Assembly (NCBI GenBank): GCA_023396345.1
Contig: JAEWWO010000005.1
Location: 1-7,058 of the forward strand
Origin: Bacteroidota bacterium
GTDB taxonomy: Bacteria > Bacteroidota > Bacteroidia > Chitinophagales > Chitinophagaceae
Direction of reading: 5' to 3'
Length of the DNA stretch: 7,058 bases
Shown piece by piece: positions 1-6,375 of this stretch (the stretch's first letter is position 1; every line of letters starts with the position of its first letter). The notes beneath the pieces were generated by a model. The model was not told where the DNA came from and did no database searches. It was given only the letters and a program-made list of their open reading frames with translations. The position numbers and the translations under genes are program-made.

Positions 1-385
1 CAGCAATCATTAGAAAGGTAAGCGGAGCGCAGATTACAAAATGAAGAGCCGCTTTAGACAGTGCAACATCTTTTTTTATGAAAACCACAGCAAGTAAAGA
101 CAATAACAATTGCAGTAAAATAACGGGGAAAAAACCACTGTCTTGCGTTACATACTTGCGGTAATCCATTTCTTTTTGCCGTAAATCGGTCGGTATCTCG
201 TTGAATGCCCAATCCTCATTATCCTTTAGTGGAGAAGAAAACACCAACTTCATCGTGGGCTCTTTCTTGATAAACAGGGAATCTGACTGAAGGAAATAGT
301 TATCCGGATTCTCGTAACCAATGAACAGCCAACATAGCACGAATACCAAAACTGAAGCTATGATGTATTTGGTTCTTAATGACAT
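1..385 (-). CDS. Multi-pass membrane protein of unknown function (C-terminus outside window)
   Basis: The frame is open from an ATG at 385 to the left edge, giving the first 128 residues; the stop is not seen. The start MSLRTKYII is followed by a hydrophobic helix (about residues 7-23), then a polar loop of about 60 residues rich in charged and aromatic positions (including DNEDWAFNEIP). A second helix covers about 85-103 and a third begins near 111 and continues to the edge. This suggests an inner-membrane protein with a sizeable loop between helices 1 and 2. No family is recognised. The start lies 17 bases after the stop of a decayed gene remnant (403-583), and no promoter is evident in between, so it may be transcribed from further upstream. 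Without the C-terminus no function can be offered. The gene is real on the basis of its length, start and membrane pattern. Confidence 0.8.
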   Translation of the reverse strand, partial: MSLRTKYIIASVLVFVLCWLFIGYENPDNYFLQSDSLFIKKEPTMKLVFSSPLKDNEDWAFNEIPTDLRQKEMDYRKYVTQDSGFFPVILLQLLLSLLAVVFIKKDVALSKAALHFVICAPLTFLMIA

Positions 386-402
386 TTTTTGTGGTTAGAA
401 AC

Positions 403-583
403 TCATTCAATTCTTTGCGGCAAATTAATTTTCACTGGCTGCAAAACTGGCGGGTTGCCCGGTTTCTGTTTTATTCCCGCTTCGGGTTCTCTTTGGCTTT
501 TATATTGATAAGAATTTTCCGCATCTTCACAAGTGGTAAGAATACCGGTGAATAACTATATATAAGAAGTTTTTAAATTTCAT
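403..583 (-). pseudogene. Collapsed remnant of a paralogue of the secreted protein at 1384-2424
   Basis: Reading leftwards, an open frame ending in TGA at 403-405 gives about 50 residues. They contain TTCEDAENSYQYKSQRE, identical to residues 305-321 of the intact secreted protein. A diverged tail follows (PVLQPVKINLPQRIE against IPILKPTKIFKN in the intact protein). At the other end, an ATG at 583 opens a signal-peptide-like start (MKFKNFLYIVI) in a different frame. Homology stops near 550, where one T is missing relative to the intact gene, which shifts the frame. The simplest reading is a former full-length paralogue that lost about 300 internal codons. The C-terminal homology is seen directly; assigning the ATG at 583 to the same lost gene is inference. 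Alternatively, only the 3' end was duplicated and the ATG is chance. Confidence 0.72.
486..539. repeat. 54-base direct repeat, copy 1 (in the pseudogene)
   Basis: These 54 bases are identical to 1461-1514, 975 bases away in the same orientation. Similarity continues rightwards to 550 with one substitution and a one-base deletion. Leftwards it continues with clearly lower identity, including 431-450 against 1399-1418, where about 15 of 20 bases match and most differences are transitions. Confidence 0.95.
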
Positions 584-615
584 TTCGTCAATTTCCCTTT
601 TAATTTATAATACAA

Positions 616-1332
616 CTACTTTTTTTCATACTTTTTATAAAGTTCCTCATCAAACGGAATACTTATTGAAAGCTCTTTTGCCTTCCAAATATCACCGTTT
701 GTGTCCTGGTAAAAATCATAGGCGGTTTGCAGAAAATTCTCTCCGTCCGGCGCCTCTACCCAATCTTTCTTTTCACGATTATAGAGAAGTATCATGCAGC
801 TTACACACCTAGCAGCATCACCTTTATTTGGGTTTTCGTAGCATTTTCCAACCTTTATGTTTATTTTCTGGTTGATGATCACGTCAGTTAATTTTTTATC
901 GGTATAAAGGTTTACGGCAAGTTGAGCATCTTCATCACTAGGAAAAATTTTTGCAGGACGAAGATTTTTGTAAACTAAGTTCCTAACTTTCAGGATTTCT
1001 TTTTCACGAAGTTCAGGTGTGGTATTATTAGTATCTACAGGATAAAAATCATCAGCCATGGCAATAGGTTCAACAATAATAGTGTCTTGAAACGCCTTTT
1101 GTGGGTTGCTATTTTTCTCGTTAATCTTAGCCTGAATATCCTTGTAATTTTTCCAGTCTTCTTTACTGTAGGTTAACACTTGCTGAAACTTATACAATAA
1201 AGTTTCCCTTGCTGAAACCCAAATAAAATTGGCGGATATCAGAATTAATAAAATCATCCCAATAGTAATTGCGCTGAATTTTAAGATTCTTTTTAAAAAT
1301 GTTTTACGAGGATTTGAATTGATATTTATCAT
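616..1332 (-). CDS. Single-pass membrane-anchored protein with a CVSC motif, unknown function
   Basis: A 238-residue protein starting at ATG (MININSNPRK). A basic N-terminus is followed by one strong hydrophobic segment (about residues 20-38), so it is probably anchored in the inner membrane with about 200 residues outside the cytoplasm; an uncleaved signal anchor is likelier than a cleaved signal, as no clear cleavage site follows. The soluble part is polar, with a helical region around 50-75 and a C-terminal half containing C164, C176 and C179. The last two form a CxxC motif (CVSC), which could bind a metal or act in thiol chemistry, but the protein does not look like thioredoxin. No family is recognised. 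It lies 51 bases after the stop of the secreted protein at 1384-2424 on the same strand, which suggests co-transcription with the two-component pair. Confidence 0.85.
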   Translation of the reverse strand: MININSNPRKTFLKRILKFSAITIGMILLILISANFIWVSARETLLYKFQQVLTYSKEDWKNYKDIQAKINEKNSNPQKAFQDTIIVEPIAMADDFYPVDTNNTTPELREKEILKVRNLVYKNLRPAKIFPSDEDAQLAVNLYTDKKLTDVIINQKINIKVGKCYENPNKGDAARCVSCMILLYNREKKDWVEAPDGENFLQTAYDFYQDTNGDIWKAKELSISIPFDEELYKKYEKK

Positions 1333-1383
1333 TGCTTTAATAGTTTTATTACATATTGATAATTGCTAAGCATTTTTTATCCT

Positions 1384-2424
1384 TTAGTTTTTAAAAATTT
1401 TCGTTGGCTTCAGAATTGGTATTTCGCGGGAATCGCTATTCATTTCTTTTTCAGCTTTCAGTTCTCTTTGGCTTTTATATTGATAAGAATTTTCCGCATC
1501 TTCACAAGTGGTAAAAAATACCGGTGTATTAGCAGCATCAGAAAAACTAATTATTCTTTCATTTTTTACTACAGGCTGTAGCGGTTGGTATCGCCTTATT
1601 TCATCATTGTATGGATTGAAAAGATTCTCTCCTTTATATTTTAAAATATTTTTGTTGGTGTCAATAGCATAATCATTTATATCAAAATAGCTTTTTACCG
1701 GTTCCGTCTCCAGGTCCAAGCCTTGATTGTCTCTGTTAATGAATACTTCTTTGCTTAATCTTGTGCCGGTTTCAAAAAATGATAAAAGCTCATCCACATT
1801 TTCTTCAGAAGTATTATCCCTGAAATTACCGTAATGCTCTGTTGAAAGTGTTGTTTCCCCATTTTTCTTTTTCATTTTTCCAACAAACGGAAGTTGGTAA
1901 TAAGAAAGTTGATGATGCGTTACAATAAAATCATTATTTCCTGAAACAGGAAAAGAATAATTGTTGCTATATTTATCAAAACCCTCTACCTCATTAACGG
2001 TAGTAAAGCTGATTATTTTCGTCTCGTTTTTTATATTAAATTCTGCAATGAACGGATAACCGAAACAGTTAGCTCCTTCATTAAAAACGGGAATAGGCTG
2101 TTCATCATCCAACTGAATAAAATTTTGGTTTCTCTCAAAACCTTCAAACCGTATGCGCAGCTTATTTTTCAACGCAGGTTCATTTCTTGCAGCCATAGTG
2201 AAAGTCGGGTAAACATCGGGAGTAAAATGGATTACATCTCCCTGAATAATATAGCTGCCTGGAACAAAGGTAGCATAGCCCCAAAGCGCAAAGCGATTAT
2301 TGTCAAGCATCAGGATTCCGCCATCATTACCACCAAAATTGTGCAGCATTTTTGGCTGAGGGTTTTGTTGGGCGTTGATGCCATCGCTCATCAATAGCAA
2401 GAGGATAACCAATATACGTTTCAT
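1384..2424 (-). CDS. Secreted protein of unknown function, downstream of the two-component pair
   Basis: A 346-residue protein. The ATG at 2424 gives a textbook signal peptide: MKR, then a Leu/Ile-rich core, with likely cleavage after INA near residue 18 (QQNPQP follows). An in-frame TTG two codons upstream is possible but unnecessary. There is no lipobox cysteine, so the protein is probably periplasmic or exported. The mature part is rich in short hydrophobic/aromatic strands and turns (for example GGNDGGILMLDNNRFALWGY and SYIIQGDVIHF near 31-67), which suggests a beta-rich N-terminal domain. C120 and C307 are the only cysteines in the mature part and could pair. The family is not recognised. 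It starts 31 bases after the response-regulator stop, so it probably shares that operon. Its C-terminal codons are partly duplicated at 403-550. Confidence 0.9.
   Translation of the reverse strand: MKRILVILLLLMSDGINAQQNPQPKMLHNFGGNDGGILMLDNNRFALWGYATFVPGSYIIQGDVIHFTPDVYPTFTMAARNEPALKNKLRIRFEGFERNQNFIQLDDEQPIPVFNEGANCFGYPFIAEFNIKNETKIISFTTVNEVEGFDKYSNNYSFPVSGNNDFIVTHHQLSYYQLPFVGKMKKKNGETTLSTEHYGNFRDNTSEENVDELLSFFETGTRLSKEVFINRDNQGLDLETEPVKSYFDINDYAIDTNKNILKYKGENLFNPYNDEIRRYQPLQPVVKNERIISFSDAANTPVFFTTCEDAENSYQYKSQRELKAEKEMNSDSREIPILKPTKIFKN
1461..1514. repeat. 54-base direct repeat, copy 2 (inside the intact gene)
   Basis: This is the partner of 486-539 and encodes roughly residues 304-321 (through TTCEDAENSYQYKSQRE) of the secreted protein. 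The match is exact at third codon positions as well, whereas the adjoining codons on the 3' side of the two gene copies have diverged strongly. Confidence 0.95.
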
Positions 2425-2455
2425 GTTCAAGGTGATTATTTTATCGGAGTTTTTG

Positions 2456-3202
2456 TTAGGTCAGTTGTTCCAGATAGCGCAGTACCTCTTCTTTCTTTCT
2501 GGTAGAAACGGGTATCATTTCATCGTTTTGCATTTGTAGTGTACCTTCTCTGTAATATTTTTTGATGTAATTGAAATTTACAAGATACGATTGATGACAA
2601 CGCAAAAAGCCCAACGGTTCAAGCATGGTTTCATAATCTTTTAACCCTTTGGAAACCATAATTTTTTTCTTGTTATTAATGTAGAATGTGGTATAGCCGC
2701 GATCGCTTTTGCAATACAAAATATCATCAATTGACACAATCTCAATAAACTCCTGACTGCGAAGTGCAATTTTACGATTAGCAGCAATTTGTTTTGACTG
2801 ATAAAAATTGTCTGTAATTTCTATCTGACTTTTAGAGAATTTTTCATTTTCTTTTTGATAAAAACATTTATCCAGCGCTGCCCGCAACTCGGCTTCATCC
2901 AACGGTTTCAGCAGATAAGCAAGTGCGCCCAGGTTGAGTGCACGTATGGCATATTCGTCATAAGCTGTAAGAAAAATAATTTGAAAATCTTCTGTAGCTA
3001 TTTCACTGAACAGCCTGAAACTGTCGCCGTCTTTCAAACGGATATCAGCAAGAATTAAATCAGGCTTTAACTCCGGAATTTCCTTTAAAGCTTTGGCAAC
3101 TTCATCAGAGAATCCAATAACACTTACATAGGGAATGTTTTTTAAAACATTGATGAGGTGTTGTTGTATCAGTATTTCGTCTTCAAGAATATAGATGTTC
3201 AT
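2456..3202 (-). CDS. LytTR-family response regulator (REC + LytTR DNA-binding domain)
   Basis: A 248-residue cytoplasmic transcription regulator. The N-terminal receiver domain (about 1-118) has the acidic pair E7/D8, phospho-acceptor D53 in DLILADIRL, T79 at the end of the fourth strand (IIFLTAYDEYA) and K99 before P100 (YLLKP), so every expected phosphorylation residue is present. After a linker, residues about 143-246 form a LytTR domain: KIALRSQEFIEIVSIDDILYCKSDRGYTTFY, then the LRCHQSYLVNFNYIKKY core and a C-terminal strand ending PVSTRKKEEV. Length and order match the LytR/AlgR family. The start is ATG at 3202, 21 bases after the stop of the cognate kinase, which should phosphorylate D53. 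LytTR domains bind pairs of roughly 9-base direct repeats; a candidate pair is at 5383-5413. Its targets cannot be known from sequence alone, but the adjoining secreted and membrane genes are natural candidates. Confidence 0.97.
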   Translation of the reverse strand: MNIYILEDEILIQQHLINVLKNIPYVSVIGFSDEVAKALKEIPELKPDLILADIRLKDGDSFRLFSEIATEDFQIIFLTAYDEYAIRALNLGALAYLLKPLDEAELRAALDKCFYQKENEKFSKSQIEITDNFYQSKQIAANRKIALRSQEFIEIVSIDDILYCKSDRGYTTFYINNKKKIMVSKGLKDYETMLEPLGFLRCHQSYLVNFNYIKKYYREGTLQMQNDEMIPVSTRKKEEVLRYLEQLT

Positions 3203-3223
3203 TGTTGTAGTTATTATTTTATT

Positions 3224-5122
3224 TTAATCCAAAATTTCCGGAAGGGTGATTTTAACCAAGACGCCATTTTTGCCATTGTTTTTTTTATCAATAACTTCAA
3301 AGTGCGCCTCCTTTCCATTGCTTTTGAAGAGCGCGTCCAGTCTTTCTTTCAGGATAATTCCCGACAGCGATTTTTTTTGTTTTACTTCTGTATTTTTTTC
3401 TGCAATGCCTGAGCCATTATCATCTATGCTTATCAATATTTTTTCGTCTTTGGCATTAAAATCAATATGAATAAATCCCGGGTAGTGAATATTGCGAAAA
3501 CCATGTTCTACGGCATTTTCCAGAAAAGGCTGTATCAACATCGGAGGTATCAGCGTGGTTTCCTTATCAATATTTTCGGCAATGTTTATTTCATAATCAA
3601 ACACATTGGGAAAGCGCATTTTTTGTAGATTAAGATAGGTAGAAAGTGATTGAACTTCTTCTTCCAGCGGAATAAAATCCTGCCTGCTTTGCTCCAGTAT
3701 ATTCCTTAAAAGTTTTGAAAATGCAGCAAGGTATTGCATGGATATATCTTTCTGTCCGCTGCCAATTAGGCTCTGCAAATTAGCAATAGCGTTGAAGATG
3801 AAATGTGGATTCAACTGAGCCTGCAACATTTTTTGTTCGGTTTGCAGGCGTATGTTTTCTGCTTTCAACAACGCATTTTTATTTCTTAATAAGCGTTGTC
3901 TGTAAAAAATGAAAAGTGTAAAAAGACTGGCAGCGAATAAGAGTGCAGAGAAAAGAAGTGTCCATTTTTGTTGAGCGATGACTTCGTTGTTGAGCTCATT
4001 GCGTTTTCTTAATTCATCAATGTTTCTGTCTTTTTTTTCGGCTTCATATCTTTCGTGAACTTCTGCAATTTTGGCTTCTTCAATAGTTTTTACATTGCGA
4101 ATTTCAATGATGGAAGCAGAGTCCGCAGCGCGCAAAGCCGCAATATAATTACCGGTAGCAACCTGTGCTTCTTTTAAACCGTTATAGAGCAAAGGGTTTT
4201 TATTATTGGGCATGGTCTGCTCCATCAGCTTGATACCTTCCGTATAATAATGAATGGCAGAATCGTGTTGTCGGTTATTTTGAAAAGATGCCGCCAAGTT
4301 GTTGTACGCTACCGGACTCAGATTGTTTTTTTCTTTAAGATAATTAAAATACCTGCGACTGCTTTCTACAGCTTTACCGGGCGTGCCCTGCATAGCATAG
4401 GTCTGTGCTTCATTGTCAAACGAGCGGGCAATAGCTGTACTGTCATTGAGTTTAATAGCGAGCGAGCGTGCCTTGTTGTTATACTCTTCCATTTTTTTTG
4501 CATCGCGCATTCTTGCTGCAAGCATAAAGGAAATATCGTAATAACGCTGCTCGGTTGCAGGCAGATTTTTAAAAGGATGTACGTTGTAATATTGCTGCGT
4601 ATATTCCAATGATTTTGCGTTATTTCTGTTTTGGTAAAATGCACGAGCCATCAGGTCGTAATGCGCATACAAAAATCTGCTGTTTTTTTGTTCGGCATTT
4701 TGCGTGGCTGACTGTATTTTGTTTACCAGCGCGGCATCCGAAATGCCTTGTCCTATCTCGGTTTCGAGCAGAGAAAGATTTTTTAATATGTCAATTTCAG
4801 GATTATGCTCATCTGTTTGCATAGCACTAAACTCTGCAATAGCACTGTCTTTTTGATTGTTGAGCCTGTAAAGACGTCCTTTGTAATAATGATAAAAAGG
4901 ACTTTTAGAGTCTTTGTCAAAACTTTGGATGTAAGTGGCAATCACTTCTTTTCTTTGTTCAGCAGAAGCTATTGTATCCAGAGCAATAATCTGTGAGATA
5001 TAATATTCATCAGTATTTGAGGCGGATGTATTTTGTTCGTCAGCGGATGGCTTATCCTTACACGAAATAATAAACAGGCTGCAAATAATTGCTATGAGTG
5101 ATATTTTTCTTAAGCAGTACAA
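3224..5122 (-). CDS. TPR-containing sensor histidine kinase with lipoprotein signal (LytS/His_kinase family)
   Basis: A 632-residue membrane sensor kinase. It starts at TTG (5122): an in-frame TAA lies immediately upstream, and this start yields a good lipoprotein signal, MYCLRKIS plus a hydrophobic core ending FIISC (lipidated C21). Residues about 75-340 are helical TPR-type repeats, such as AYNNLAASFQNNRQHDSAIHYY, presumably periplasmic and binding a protein or peptide. A coiled-coil-like charged stretch (about 345-385) leads to one transmembrane helix (about 387-408). A short coiled coil (411-436) then leads to the kinase core. H440 in QLNPHFIFN is the phospho-acceptor, the N-box is QPFLENAVEHG (N536), the ATP-binding D568-N-G is in SIDDNGSGI, and GIILKERLDALF (588-599) closes the ATP site. 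Its partner is the LytTR regulator 21 bases downstream. Having both a lipid anchor and a transmembrane helix gives it two membrane attachments. Confidence 0.96.
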   Translation of the reverse strand: MYCLRKISLIAIICSLFIISCKDKPSADEQNTSASNTDEYYISQIIALDTIASAEQRKEVIATYIQSFDKDSKSPFYHYYKGRLYRLNNQKDSAIAEFSAMQTDEHNPEIDILKNLSLLETEIGQGISDAALVNKIQSATQNAEQKNSRFLYAHYDLMARAFYQNRNNAKSLEYTQQYYNVHPFKNLPATEQRYYDISFMLAARMRDAKKMEEYNNKARSLAIKLNDSTAIARSFDNEAQTYAMQGTPGKAVESSRRYFNYLKEKNNLSPVAYNNLAASFQNNRQHDSAIHYYTEGIKLMEQTMPNNKNPLLYNGLKEAQVATGNYIAALRAADSASIIEIRNVKTIEEAKIAEVHERYEAEKKDRNIDELRKRNELNNEVIAQQKWTLLFSALLFAASLFTLFIFYRQRLLRNKNALLKAENIRLQTEQKMLQAQLNPHFIFNAIANLQSLIGSGQKDISMQYLAAFSKLLRNILEQSRQDFIPLEEEVQSLSTYLNLQKMRFPNVFDYEINIAENIDKETTLIPPMLIQPFLENAVEHGFRNIHYPGFIHIDFNAKDEKILISIDDNGSGIAEKNTEVKQKKSLSGIILKERLDALFKSNGKEAHFEVIDKKNNGKNGVLVKITLPEILD

Positions 5123-5408
5123 TTAACTATTGTATTTGATAAAATAAAAATAGAATATTTTTAGTTGAAGGCAAAGTAAATATAAAATTGCCGGAGATAA
5201 ACAATGCATTAATATTTGCAAGGAATAAATCAATATTCGTAGAATTTTAAAATAAAGCGGGAAAAGCAAGTAACTAATAAACATTTCATATTCCAATTGT
5301 TTTAAGAAAAGCCGATATAATATCTCTACTTTATATTAGTAAGATATTGTTGTTAAATTTAAAGAGCCTAGCTTCTGCTTTTACGGTTTACATGTGTGTT
5401 TTGAACGG
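5123..5408. other. AT-rich intergenic region upstream of the kinase operon
   Basis: These 286 bases separate the lipoprotein gene from the kinase. No convincing gene is seen: the only notable minus-strand frame (5123-5209, 28 codons from an ATG) ends at the TAA just before the kinase TTG and overlaps the promoter candidate. No tRNA or strong rho-independent terminator is visible. The region holds a Bacteroidota-type promoter candidate (5172-5204), a small interrupted palindrome GATAT-A-ATATC (5314-5324, possibly chance), and most of a direct repeat with LytTR-box spacing at its right end. Confidence 0.8.
5172..5204 (-). promoter_or_regulatory. Candidate Bacteroidota-type promoter of the kinase/regulator operon
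   Basis: On the minus strand, TTG (5204-5202) is followed after 22 bases by TTACTTTG (5179-5172). The latter matches the known Bacteroidota -7 consensus TAnnTTTG except at its second base, and the spacing is within the range reported for this phylum. Transcription would begin a few bases downstream, leaving a leader of about 40 bases before the TTG start at 5122. This assignment is by pattern only. Confidence 0.42.
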
Positions 5409-5413
5409 TTAAT
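5383..5413 (+). promoter_or_regulatory. Candidate LytTR-type tandem binding site
   Basis: Two copies of ACGGTT start at 5383 and 5405, exactly 22 bases apart. Extended to nine bases (ACGGTTTAC and ACGGTTAAT) they are separated by 13 bases, the arrangement known for LytTR regulators (roughly WMMGTTNRK repeats 12-13 bases apart). By this consensus the first copy has two mismatches and the second has one. The pair sits across the stop codon of the lipoprotein gene, about 260 bases upstream of the kinase start, which is rather far. The kinase/regulator pair could use it for autoregulation, but chance cannot be excluded. Confidence 0.25.
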
Positions 5414-5897
5414 CGAGGCCGGTTTTCTTCATGTATTTTTTCTGTACTTCCAAAACCTGGTCGGGACGCAGTGAAAGATCATGGTAAATCTTTTCTAAAT
5501 TTTGATAGATTTCCTTTTGTTTAGCGGTATCTTTTTCCTGGAGATAATTCCTGATTTCAGTATAATATTTTGTCTTTACATCGTTAAAATATTTTTTTAC
5601 TTCGCCGTCAAATTCCTTTGCTTCCTCGCTGGGAGTTAGAGCGTTCAATTCATTTTCACTTTGTTCTATAAACTGTATTAACTGGTCAGCGGGTTTTGTA
5701 ACGGGTCCTGAAAACTGGGAGGACTCTAATCCGGGCTCGAAGCCACCATCCTGTAATTTTTTATGTGTGTTATCCACGTGCTCCATAACCATGAGAAATA
5801 GATTGGCTGTCTTTTCATTATAGGCATACTCATTCCTTCCGCCGCATGAAACTAGAACTATCGCTACTGATACAAATACTAAAAATTTTTTGAACAT
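5409..5897 (-). CDS. Small lipoprotein of unknown function
   Basis: A 162-residue protein starting at ATG (5897). MFKK plus a hydrophobic core ends in the lipobox LVSC, with lipidated C18 followed by GGRNEY. The mature part of about 145 residues is charged and mostly helical. A stretch about 75-150 rich in Lys, Glu and Gln (NELNALTPSEEAKEFDGEVKKYF, then repeated Lys/Tyr/Glu helices) suggests a helical hairpin or bundle. There are no cysteines after C18 and no catalytic motif is recognised. The family is unknown to me; it resembles the many small helical lipoproteins of Bacteroidota only in general character. It is preceded by a 119-base gap and followed by the 286-base intergenic region, so it may be a single transcription unit, although no clear promoter or terminator was found. 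Confidence 0.87.
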   Translation of the reverse strand: MFKKFLVFVSVAIVLVSCGGRNEYAYNEKTANLFLMVMEHVDNTHKKLQDGGFEPGLESSQFSGPVTKPADQLIQFIEQSENELNALTPSEEAKEFDGEVKKYFNDVKTKYYTEIRNYLQEKDTAKQKEIYQNLEKIYHDLSLRPDQVLEVQKKYMKKTGLD

Positions 5898-6016
5898 GAT
5901 TTTAAGTTTTAAGTTAAACGAAGAAAGAAAAAATAATTACATAAGAAAATACTGACTTGATATACGATAGAGAAAAGCTTATTTTCGCGGAGTTTTTACA
6001 GAAATTTGGCAACTTG
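5898..6016. other. Short intergenic region, no clear regulatory element
   Basis: These 119 bases lie before the lipoprotein gene. I see a short tandem TTTAAG-type repeat at about 5901-5915 and a weak 5-base-arm hairpin at 5972-5986 (GAAAA/TTTTC). No good match to the TAnnTTTG promoter element was found on the minus strand. Confidence 0.5.
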
Positions 6017-6343
6017 TTAAAATCCAAAATAAATTTTTACCCAAAACGCCAAAGCCGCCAACCATAGTGAGAGCAATACGATTGCTGTATTTCTGAATGT
6101 AGGCATTGATTTTTTTTGAAACCTCACCACATCTGCAATCAGCCAACCAAAAACGGTGATAACAGATGCTAAAAGAATATAAAAAAATATCATGAAGATA
6201 TTTTCAAACGCGGTGTTTTCTTCATAATACGTTTTTTCATCCCAGATATAAGTTATGGTGATAAAGAAAATAATAGAATAGGCAAGAACAACTGCAAGCA
6301 TTGCCGCAATTCTCGTGAAAAGGTATTTTTTGTATGGTGTCAT
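6017..6343 (-). CDS. Small integral membrane protein, three predicted helices
   Basis: A 108-residue protein starting at ATG 6343 (MTPYKKYLFTRIAAML). Hydrophobic helices are predicted at about 12-34, 49-72 and 85-106. Short polar links separate them: YIWDEKTYYEEN between the first two and a basic RFQKKSMPTFRN between the last two. By the positive-inside rule the N-terminus and the second link are probably cytoplasmic. The frame stays open upstream to an ATG at 6439, but that would overlap the preceding gene by 64 bases and add a Cys-containing, non-hydrophobic leader, so the internal ATG is preferred; it leaves a 32-base gap. No family is recognised. The close spacing suggests co-transcription with the upstream gene at 6376-7058. 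Confidence 0.78.
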   Translation of the reverse strand: MTPYKKYLFTRIAAMLAVVLAYSIIFFITITYIWDEKTYYEENTAFENIFMIFFYILLASVITVFGWLIADVVRFQKKSMPTFRNTAIVLLSLWLAALAFWVKIYFGF

Positions 6344-6375
6344 AATAATACTGGTTTTATAGGCAGAAAGAGAAA

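Noticed and set aside
1363..1581. 72-codon plus-strand frame over the 3' end of the secreted-protein gene
   Set aside because: It is antisense to a coherent gene with signal peptide and clear start; its Phe/Ile-rich product reflects Lys/Asn/Glu codons read backwards.
2428..2430. TTG start two codons before the ATG of the secreted protein
   Set aside because: The ATG at 2424 gives a standard signal peptide beginning MKR; the TTG adds nothing.
4250..4612. 120-codon plus-strand open frame opposite the kinase
   Set aside because: It is antisense to the well-supported TPR region, its product is cysteine- and phenylalanine-rich in a shadow-like way, and it has no promoter or recognisable family.
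4366..4644. 92-codon minus-strand frame within the kinase
   Set aside because: It lies in another frame of the same strand inside the TPR domain; the kinase frame is unbroken and clearly the coding one.
5123..5209. 28-codon minus-strand frame just before the kinase
   Set aside because: It overlaps the promoter candidate and has AT-rich, low-complexity composition. Its stop abutting the kinase TTG is most likely coincidental.
5273..5340. 7-base inverted repeat ACTAATA/TATTAGT with a 54-base spacer
   Set aside because: Arms are short and AT-rich and do not extend; expected by chance in this region.
5972..5986. Hairpin GAAAA-GCTTA-TTTTC considered as a terminator
   Set aside because: The stem has only five pairs, four of them A-T, and lacks a proper U-tract, so it would be too weak to terminate transcription.
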